Below are positions 7,170 through 12,562 of a DNA stretch of 12,562 nt, piece by piece (the stretch's first letter is position 1; every line of letters starts with the position of its first letter). Made by a program: the position numbers and the translations under genes. The notes under the pieces were generated by a model that ran no database searches, was not told the DNA's origin, and saw only the letters and a list, made by a program, of their open reading frames with translations. The DNA is from Candidatus Sediminicultor sextus (GTDB lineage: Bacteria > Atribacterota > Phoenicimicrobiia > Phoenicimicrobiales > Phoenicimicrobiaceae): positions 3,554 through 16,115 of the forward strand of contig JADBKX010000142.1 of the NCBI GenBank assembly GCA_014894735.1. Direction: 5' to 3'.

Positions 7170-8540
7170 TCATCTACCTCCTACTACTACTTTTTTTATC
7201 CTGAGATGAGGACTGCCGAAAGAGACTGGTAGAGGGTTTTGACCTGCTTTTCCGCATCCCCCACCGGATTCAATCATCATCAAATCATTTCCTACTCCCT
7301 CAATATTAAGAAGGGTGGTAAATAAATTCCCACTTAAAACCACATCCTTAACCGGCTCGGCAACTTTCCCGTCTCTTATCATAAAACCTTCCCCGGCACT
7401 AAAAGTGAACATTTCAAAGGTGGTCATCCCTCCATAGCAATCCCTGGCATAAATTCCCTTTTTTATTCCAGATAATAAATCTTTAAAAGGAGTATCTCCG
7501 TTTTCGATATAGGTATTGGTCATTCGAACAATAGGTTTAAAGCGATAATTGAGGGCACGGGCATTTCCGGTTGGTTCTTCCCCCATTTTAACAGCAGTTT
7601 CCCGCGAATGTAGCCTGCCTGTCAGGATTCCCTCTTTTATCAGATAATTTTTCTTTGTTCTCACACCTTCATCATCATATTTGGCAGAACCTAACAAATC
7701 CGGGATAGAACCATCATCAACTACATTGAGTTTGGGTGAGCCAAATTTCTTCCCTAATTTCATTAAATCACTCATCCTCTCGTCTTCATATAAAAAATCG
7801 GCTTCACTAAGATGTCCAAAGGCTTCATGGATAAAAACCCCGCCTAACATCTGATCTAAAATAACCGTATATTCCCCACCTTCTACCGGCTGCGCCTTAA
7901 GAAGATTGACTGCCCGAGAAGCTGTTCTTTGCACTTTGTCAGAAATTCTTTCCATGATTACAAAACCCTTAGTGCTTCCGATACTTTCGCTGGCTATCTG
8001 AACATTATCCCCCTCTCGAGCTATGGCTGTAAAACCCGCACTTAAAAACGGTTTTTCCTGTTCGATATAACACCCTTCCGAATTGGCAAAATAAATAGTA
8101 GAAAATCTATCGGTATAGATTACATTGGAAGATTGGATCAGAGAATTAGATTTCATAATTATATTATTGTAATTTTCCATTAAATCCTTCTTTTCTCTTA
8201 AACTTATCTGGCGAAAATCTTTATCTAATTCCCGGTTAATTATTTCTACAACTGGCAAAGCCGCAGCTAATTTACTCTCTTCTTTTCCGATTAAACCCGC
8301 CACCTCAATGGCCTCCCTAACTTTTTCTTCTAAATCATCAAACTGATTAAAGGAAACAAAACCCCATCCCCCTTTTACCAGGACACGGACATTCCCTCCT
8401 ATTTGCTGGGAACAATTTATTTTTTCTAACTTCTCCCCTTGAAATTGAATGGTAGTGGTTTCTTTCTTTTCCGCCCTTATCTCGATATAATCCGCACTAT
8501 TTTTTTTATCTTTTAAAGCTTTTTCAAAAATTTCTCTCAT
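7170..8540 (-). CDS. tldD: TldD zinc metalloprotease subunit
   Basis: A 456-residue TldD protein. The zinc-binding, catalytic HExxxH is visible as HEAFGH at about residues 237-243, in the context GGVFIHEAFGHLSEADF. The C-terminal ESGGGCGKAGQ (Cys near 429) provides the position of the third metal ligand described for this family. SAKYDDEGVRTKKNYLIKEG and NPLPVSFGSPHL are also typical. No signal peptide is present. With the TldE encoded one base downstream it should form the usual heterodimer that degrades unfolded or short peptides. The ATG at 8540 has AGGAG 9 bases upstream (8550-8554), abutting the stop codon of the preceding nuclease gene (8555-8557), so the three genes form one operon. 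Confidence 0.95.
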   Translation of the reverse strand: MREIFEKALKDKKNSADYIEIRAEKKETTTIQFQGEKLEKINCSQQIGGNVRVLVKGGWGFVSFNQFDDLEEKVREAIEVAGLIGKEESKLAAALPVVEIINRELDKDFRQISLREKKDLMENYNNIIMKSNSLIQSSNVIYTDRFSTIYFANSEGCYIEQEKPFLSAGFTAIAREGDNVQIASESIGSTKGFVIMERISDKVQRTASRAVNLLKAQPVEGGEYTVILDQMLGGVFIHEAFGHLSEADFLYEDERMSDLMKLGKKFGSPKLNVVDDGSIPDLLGSAKYDDEGVRTKKNYLIKEGILTGRLHSRETAVKMGEEPTGNARALNYRFKPIVRMTNTYIENGDTPFKDLLSGIKKGIYARDCYGGMTTFEMFTFSAGEGFMIRDGKVAEPVKDVVLSGNLFTTLLNIEGVGNDLMMIESGGGCGKAGQNPLPVSFGSPHLRIKKVVVGGR

Positions 8541-8554
8541 GATTACCTTCTCCT

Positions 8555-9556
8555 TTAATCTTCCTCTGTCCCATTTATTTTATTTTTTAAGGTTGCTTCT
8601 TCATCTAAATAAACTGCCCTCTCTAACCACCAAATCCATTTACTCCATTTTTCATTAAAATTTCCACTTTCTTCCTTTATATTGATAAAACCACTTATTT
8701 TGGCCTCTGTTTCATCAGCATAATGAAGAGCAATAGCCGTTAATATGCTGGGAAGTTTTGGTGAACCGAATTCAAAATGTCCATGGTGGCTTAAGAGAGT
8801 ATGTTTTATCATTAATTCTAGATCCGGAGGAAAATTATCTAAGCTCTTTATTTTTTGGTCAATCATCTCCAGCCCTATAGCAATATGACCCAAAAGTTTA
8901 CCTTCATCGGTATATTCAATGACTCTGTCATAAGTATATTCTCTAACCTTGCCTATATCGTGGAGTAGAGCCATAGTTATCAAAAATTCACCATTTACCT
9001 CTTTATAAATATCACCTATTGTTTCACAAATCCTGACTAAATTACAGGTATGCTCGAGCAAACCTCCGAGATAAGGCTGGTGTACTTTTGTAGCCGCTGG
9101 AGCTTTTTTAAATTTTTCTACAAATTCCTGGTCGTCAAAAAAAGTTTTTAATAGCTTCTTCAAATAAATATTTTTTATGGATTCTATATTTGAATATACT
9201 ATATTCATTAGTTTATCTAAATCTTCTTTTGATTGAGGTAAATAATCTGAATAATCTAAATCCAAAGGAGCAGCTTTGATAAGGGAAGAAACTGTTGCCT
9301 GAAGGGTTCCATCACTTTTCTTTTTGGTAATATACCCTTCAACTCGGGCAAATTCAATCTTGCCTAACTTTTCTACCTTATCATCAGAAACATCCCAATT
9401 TACGGCTTCAATTTCCCCGGTCTTATCAGCAATTTTAAAGAACATATCTATGGTTTTATTATCTCTTCTCACTCTAAACTCTACATTTTTTAAGAAAAAT
9501 ATGTCGTTAATCCTGGTATTTAAACTAAAATCAGTCACCATTTGTTTTTTAACCAA
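8555..9556 (-). CDS. YhaM-family 3'-5' exoribonuclease (OB fold + HD domain)
   Basis: A 333-residue protein with an N-terminal OB-type nucleic-acid-binding region (about 10-95, with FKIADKTGEIEAVNWD) followed by a metal-dependent HD domain (about 155-290). HD landmarks are GGLLEHT (His169), LLHDIGK (His199-Asp200), GHIAIG (His224), LSHHG (257-258) and LHYADE (Asp281). This order matches YhaM, a 3'-5' exoribonuclease of about 314 residues in Bacillus that shortens RNA ends; the activity is inferred from the family. The start is the TTG at 9556: an in-frame TGA lies 9 bases upstream of it, and AAGGAG sits about 12 bases before it. The ATG five codons in (MVTDF) is the alternative, but is further from that site. 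It is first in the operon with tldD and tldE, 14 bases before tldD. Confidence 0.85.
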   Translation of the reverse strand: MVKKQMVTDFSLNTRINDIFFLKNVEFRVRRDNKTIDMFFKIADKTGEIEAVNWDVSDDKVEKLGKIEFARVEGYITKKKSDGTLQATVSSLIKAAPLDLDYSDYLPQSKEDLDKLMNIVYSNIESIKNIYLKKLLKTFFDDQEFVEKFKKAPAATKVHQPYLGGLLEHTCNLVRICETIGDIYKEVNGEFLITMALLHDIGKVREYTYDRVIEYTDEGKLLGHIAIGLEMIDQKIKSLDNFPPDLELMIKHTLLSHHGHFEFGSPKLPSILTAIALHYADETEAKISGFINIKEESGNFNEKWSKWIWWLERAVYLDEEATLKNKINGTEED

Positions 9557-9648
9557 AGCACTTCACTACTCCTTTTTTAAAAATTCTGAGGTATCTATCA
9601 TTGAACATAAATATGCATTATATTTTTAGTTAAGATTTAATTTGTCTT

Positions 9649-9677
9649 ATTATATAATATTTTATTCTCTTTAGGAA
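9649..9677 (-). promoter_or_regulatory. Candidate promoter with TATAAT for the nuclease-tldD-tldE operon
   Basis: A perfect -10 hexamer TATAAT occupies 9654-9649 on the minus strand. Seventeen bases upstream is TTCCTA (9677-9672), only a half match to TTGACA. It would give a leader of about 85 bases before the TTG start of the nuclease. The region is very AT-rich, so chance matches are likely. Confidence 0.35.
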
Positions 9678-9732
9678 ACCTTTTAGTTACAAAGTTATAA
9701 ATACCTTTAAAGATCAGACTTTTAAATAACAA

Positions 9733-9786
9733 AAAGCATAATTTAGAGAATCAGTTCTTTTAAAAATATTATCTAAAATATGCTTT
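9733..9786 (-). terminator. Inverted repeat plus U-rich run after nagA, probable terminator
   Basis: Arms at 9733-9747 (AAAGCATAATTTAGA) and 9772-9786 (TCTAAAATATGCTTT) pair at 14 of 15 positions around a 24-base loop. Read on the minus strand, the second arm runs into TTTTTGTTATTT, the layout of an intrinsic terminator. It starts 50 bases past the nagA stop. The stem is AT-rich and the loop long, so strength is uncertain. It lies just downstream of the TTGACA element at 9823-9828, so it could also act on transcripts that start there. Confidence 0.5.
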
Positions 9787-9799
9787 CTAAATTAACTTA

Positions 9800-9828
9800 A
9801 ATTTATTAATTAAAATAAATTATGTCAA
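9800..9828 (-). promoter_or_regulatory. Candidate promoter TTGACA-17-TAAATT
   Basis: On the minus strand TTGACA (9828-9823) is followed after exactly 17 bases by TAAATT (9805-9800), a 4-of-6 match to the -10 consensus. It lies 8 bases past the nagA stop and would give a leader of about 235 bases for the nuclease operon. Transcription would begin only a few bases before the inverted repeat at 9733-9786, which makes a leader hairpin or attenuator possible. Confidence 0.35.
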
Positions 9829-9835
9829 TGTTGGT

Positions 9836-11029
9836 TTAGGCAAACTGAGAAGCTGCTTTAATATTACATATTAATATTTCTTTTCTCCTGTAAACTACCT
9901 TACCAGCCACCATAGTTAATTCAGTTTCCAAGTTTTTATTTAAAATAACTATATCTGCATCTTTATTTATTTCTAAACTACCTTTTCTATCATCTATTCC
10001 AAGGCACTTCGCTGGATTGTAACTTGCCATTTGGACCGCGTTTAATAATGAAATACCTACTTTTGTTACTAAATTTTTAACTGCTTTATCCATGGTTAAC
10101 ACACTGCCAGCTAAAGTACCATTTTTTAATTTAGCTTGTCCTTGAGTCACAATAACTTCTTGCCCTCCTAAATCATAGGTACCTTCTTTAAAACCTGTTG
10201 CCCTCATTGCATCGGTAATCAAAACTAATTTTTCACTTTCTTTAATTTGAGTTAACATTTTTAATACCATTGGATGGAGGTGCACTCCATCAGCAATCAT
10301 CTCTACTATCAATTTTGGAGAAGATAAAGCTGCTCCCACCACTCCTGGCTCACGGTGGTGTAACCCTCTCATAGCATTAAATATATGGGTAACGTGGGAT
10401 AAGCCCGCTTGAATACCTTCTTGCACTTGCTTATAAGTAGCATTAGAATGTCCAACCGAAACAATAATACCTTGTTGGTGTAACCAACGAATAAAATCAA
10501 TTGCTCCGGGCATTTCTGGTGCAATAGTAACTAAACGAATTAAATTACCGGAAGCTTGATTAAATTCTAAGAACTCCTCCACAGAAACTTTTTTAATATC
10601 CTCTTCTTTTTGAGCCCCTTTCTTTTCAGGATTAATATAAGGTCCTTCCAGATGTATTCCCAAAATTTCAGCAGTTCCAGTCCCTTTTAACCTTGCTTCA
10701 TGAATACTTTTAAGACTTTTAATAATTTTATCTTTAGCCATTGTCATTGTCGTAGGAAGAAATGCTGTAGTACCAAAACGAGAATGAGTAGTAGCAACTT
10801 GCTTTATAGCTTCATATTCTCCGTCCATAACATCTGATCCACCGCCACCATGGACATGGATATCAATATAGCCAGGGACTACAAATTTATCTTTGGCTTC
10901 AATTTTCTCTACATTTTTCAGAATAGCGAGATCTTCTTTTTTATTTGTTATGGCAATAATTTTTCCTTTTTCAATAATAATAATTCTATCCTCAAGCAAT
11001 TGAAAAGGAGTAACTATAGTACCGTGCAA
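9836..11029 (-). CDS. nagA: N-acetylglucosamine-6-phosphate deacetylase
   Basis: A 397-residue amidohydrolase that converts GlcNAc-6-phosphate to glucosamine-6-phosphate and acetate in amino-sugar or cell-wall recycling. Family motifs appear in order: PGYIDIHVHG near residues 53-62 (both metal-site His residues present), GIHLEGPYI (metal Glu), VSVGHSNAT, THIFNAM, IADGVHLHP and LITDAM (catalytic Asp). Length is close to the usual 380-390. The TTG at 11029 has AAAAGGA 8 bases upstream and gives the compact N-terminus MHGTIVTP expected for NagA. An in-frame ATT at 11059 with GGGGAG 9 bases upstream could add ten residues, but ATT starts are very rare. The ROK-type kinase gene ends 77 bases upstream, and together they form an amino-sugar module. 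No nagB is in the window. Confidence 0.95.
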   Translation of the reverse strand: MHGTIVTPFQLLEDRIIIIEKGKIIAITNKKEDLAILKNVEKIEAKDKFVVPGYIDIHVHGGGGSDVMDGEYEAIKQVATTHSRFGTTAFLPTTMTMAKDKIIKSLKSIHEARLKGTGTAEILGIHLEGPYINPEKKGAQKEEDIKKVSVEEFLEFNQASGNLIRLVTIAPEMPGAIDFIRWLHQQGIIVSVGHSNATYKQVQEGIQAGLSHVTHIFNAMRGLHHREPGVVGAALSSPKLIVEMIADGVHLHPMVLKMLTQIKESEKLVLITDAMRATGFKEGTYDLGGQEVIVTQGQAKLKNGTLAGSVLTMDKAVKNLVTKVGISLLNAVQMASYNPAKCLGIDDRKGSLEINKDADIVILNKNLETELTMVAGKVVYRRKEILICNIKAASQFA

Positions 11030-11106
11030 AATAGCAGTCCTTTTGTTTTGATTAATAATATTTAATCTCTCCCCTTATAAAAAATTTATAGAATTACAAA
11101 ATTTAT

Positions 11107-12540
11107 TTACTTTAACAAATTTTTATCAAAACTACCTTCACTATTTACTAAAGGTAAACTGGCAGCAGCAATAGATTGACCCACTCTTCTGTTAGATTCA
11201 TCAGGAAGATGTATAGAAATTTTATTAAATAATTCCACAAATTCTTCTTGTAAAACTTGAATTGCCTTTTGTAAAATTATAGGCCCACCTTCACCTGAAG
11301 TAACTCGACCCAATATTAATATATGTTCTAAATCATAAAAATCTGCATAATGTGCAATAGCATATCCTAAATATACCCCAATTGTTTCAAAAATTTTTAC
11401 TACCTTACTATCCCCTTTAGCAAGTAATTTTTGGACAAATTTCAATTTTTCAGCAGGAGTTTGTTTTTCGCTAAAAATAATTCCAGCTCTTTCTGCAAGT
11501 CGTATAACCGCTACTTGGGATAAATACTGAACTCCACATCCATAGTCTTTAGACCATACATCAATAGGAGCTTGTTCATTGAAATCAATAGGCACAAAAG
11601 CTAATTCGTTTAGCTGAGTAGTAATATTCCCCTTTCTATCTACATAACCCCCTGCTTCACTAGATCCCATAGCAATGCCTAGCACTGCATTAACTTTTAA
11701 TGACATAGACCCAGCTAAAGCTGTAACTTCTCCATCATTTATCACTTTAAAAGGAACATCCCATTCCTTTTGTATATCTAAAAAAATATTTTTTACTCTT
11801 TTTTCAAAAAGATCAGGAGAAATTCCACGAAATATTGAAGCACTCATTACCCGATTATTTATATAGACCCCGGCAGAACTTCCTCCTATAGCATCAATGC
11901 GGGGCATACGTGCCGCAGCACGATGTAACATAGACATAATTTCGTGATAATGATAATTTGGGTTAGTTTGTACGCTAGGGTTCCATATTACTTCCTCACT
12001 AAAGACTACTTTGCCATCTATTACCGCACTTACTTTTCTATCACTTGCTCCGAGGTCAAAACCGATACGGCATCCTTTAAGTTGTCGATTTAAGGGAATT
12101 GATTTTTCTTTAACCGGAACTACTTGTTCGGCATTACAAGCCACTATAGAAAAAGGTTTTCCATATATATTAGACATAAAATTTGCATCAAAAAAACGTT
12201 TCCCTTTTTGAGAATATAATTTTTTAATATATTCGCCAATTTCTTTGGGACCACCTATAATTATTTTAGGTCCACCATAAATCCATAAAAGCGTCTTTAT
12301 TAACTGTTCCAGGTAAAAATAATTAAAGGAGGCAAATTTAGATTGTGGAGGAAAAACTTGTGTTTTATAAATTGAAGCAGAACTATCTTCCTTCTCAATA
12401 ACAATTGACAAAGGAATCCTTTTCTTTGAATTACCAACAGCATCAAGAAAAGCATGGTTCCATAAAACAGCAGGTCGAAAACTATCATCAAGTGAGGAAA
12501 TCACTCGTGACTTTATTAAGGAAATTGAATCATAAAACAT
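11107..12540 (-). CDS. ROK-family sugar-kinase-like protein with long N-terminal extension
   Basis: A 477-residue protein. An ASKHA/ROK-type kinase core spans about 157-465: the phosphate-1 loop IGFDLGASDRKV (159-170), the catalytic-base region VINDGEVTAL with Asp270, the phosphate-2 loop GIAMGSSEAGGYVD (288-301), and an adenosine-loop-like GRVTSGEGGP (411-420). Canonical ROK kinases are near 300 residues and carry a CxCGxxGCxE zinc motif; here only DYGCGVQYLSQ (332-342) remains, so the zinc site is lost or altered. The first 155 residues match nothing I recognise. No DNA-binding helix-turn-helix is evident, which argues against a NagC-type repressor. Location next to nagA suggests phosphorylation of GlcNAc or a related amino sugar. 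The ATG at 12540 has only a weak AAAGG 14 bases upstream. The promoter lies beyond the window edge. Confidence 0.75.
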   Translation of the reverse strand: MFYDSISLIKSRVISSLDDSFRPAVLWNHAFLDAVGNSKKRIPLSIVIEKEDSSASIYKTQVFPPQSKFASFNYFYLEQLIKTLLWIYGGPKIIIGGPKEIGEYIKKLYSQKGKRFFDANFMSNIYGKPFSIVACNAEQVVPVKEKSIPLNRQLKGCRIGFDLGASDRKVSAVIDGKVVFSEEVIWNPSVQTNPNYHYHEIMSMLHRAAARMPRIDAIGGSSAGVYINNRVMSASIFRGISPDLFEKRVKNIFLDIQKEWDVPFKVINDGEVTALAGSMSLKVNAVLGIAMGSSEAGGYVDRKGNITTQLNELAFVPIDFNEQAPIDVWSKDYGCGVQYLSQVAVIRLAERAGIIFSEKQTPAEKLKFVQKLLAKGDSKVVKIFETIGVYLGYAIAHYADFYDLEHILILGRVTSGEGGPIILQKAIQVLQEEFVELFNKISIHLPDESNRRVGQSIAAASLPLVNSEGSFDKNLLK

Positions 12541-12562
12541 AACTTAACTATAACCTTTCTTT

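Noticed and set aside
6777..7232. A 151-codon open frame on the plus strand opposite tldE and the end of tldD
   Set aside because: It is rich in Ser, Phe and Ile as expected from reading an AT-rich gene backwards, matches no family, and lies fully antisense to two clear genes.
9324..9629. Plus-strand open frame of 101 codons opposite the start of the nuclease gene
   Set aside because: It overlaps the OB-fold coding region in antisense, and its composition looks like a reverse-strand artefact.
10850..11065. Plus-strand open frame rich in Phe and Asn opposite the nagA start
   Set aside because: Low-complexity composition and full antisense overlap with nagA; no supporting signal.

Overview
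The window is bacterial DNA of fairly low GC. Genes are densely packed, all ten lie on the minus strand (transcription runs right to left), and most have strong purine-rich Shine-Dalgarno sites. TTG and GTG starts are used for some genes. There is no rRNA, tRNA, phage or transposase. The gene set (YhaM-type OB/HD nuclease, TldD/TldE, NagA, a ROK-type kinase and a GPH sugar symporter) fits an anaerobic, Firmicutes-like or uncultured lineage such as Atribacterota. That assignment is an inference from style only; no marker gene is present to prove it.

Layout in transcription order. (1) 12540-9836: a long ROK-family sugar-kinase-like protein followed by nagA (N-acetylglucosamine-6-phosphate deacetylase), an amino-sugar module. 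(2) 9835-9557: an AT-rich intergenic stretch with a 15-bp inverted repeat followed by a U-rich run (probable nagA terminator), a TTGACA-17-TAAATT promoter-like element and a perfect TATAAT closer to the next gene. (3) 9556-5849: a YhaM-family OB/HD exoribonuclease, then tldD and tldE, with gaps of 14 and 1 bases and Shine-Dalgarno sites embedded in the preceding genes. TldD carries HExxxH; TldE does not, as expected for the heterodimer. (4) 5775-651: a catabolic-looking cassette with a cytoplasmic six-hairpin (alpha/alpha-barrel) glycosidase of unassigned family, two nitrilase-superfamily proteins and a GPH/MelB-type sugar:cation symporter. The first two genes overlap by ATGA, and the next two gaps are 5 and 36 bases. 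(5) 650-309: a non-coding stretch containing a GC-rich perfect palindrome of the dispersed-repeat type. (6) 308-30: a small GYD-domain protein.

The most interesting region is the cassette in (4). The two adjacent nitrilase paralogs differ sharply. The 360-residue protein keeps the full Glu-Lys-Cys triad. The 283-residue protein has lost all three residues (Gly, Gln and Ser at the aligned positions) yet remains intact, with a strong ribosome binding site, and is translationally coupled to the glycosidase. Together with a sugar importer and an intracellular glycosidase, this suggests uptake and breakdown of a glycoside bearing an amide or nitrile group, with the degenerate paralog as a partner or regulatory subunit. 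The pathway is a hypothesis; the gene order and residue losses are seen directly.
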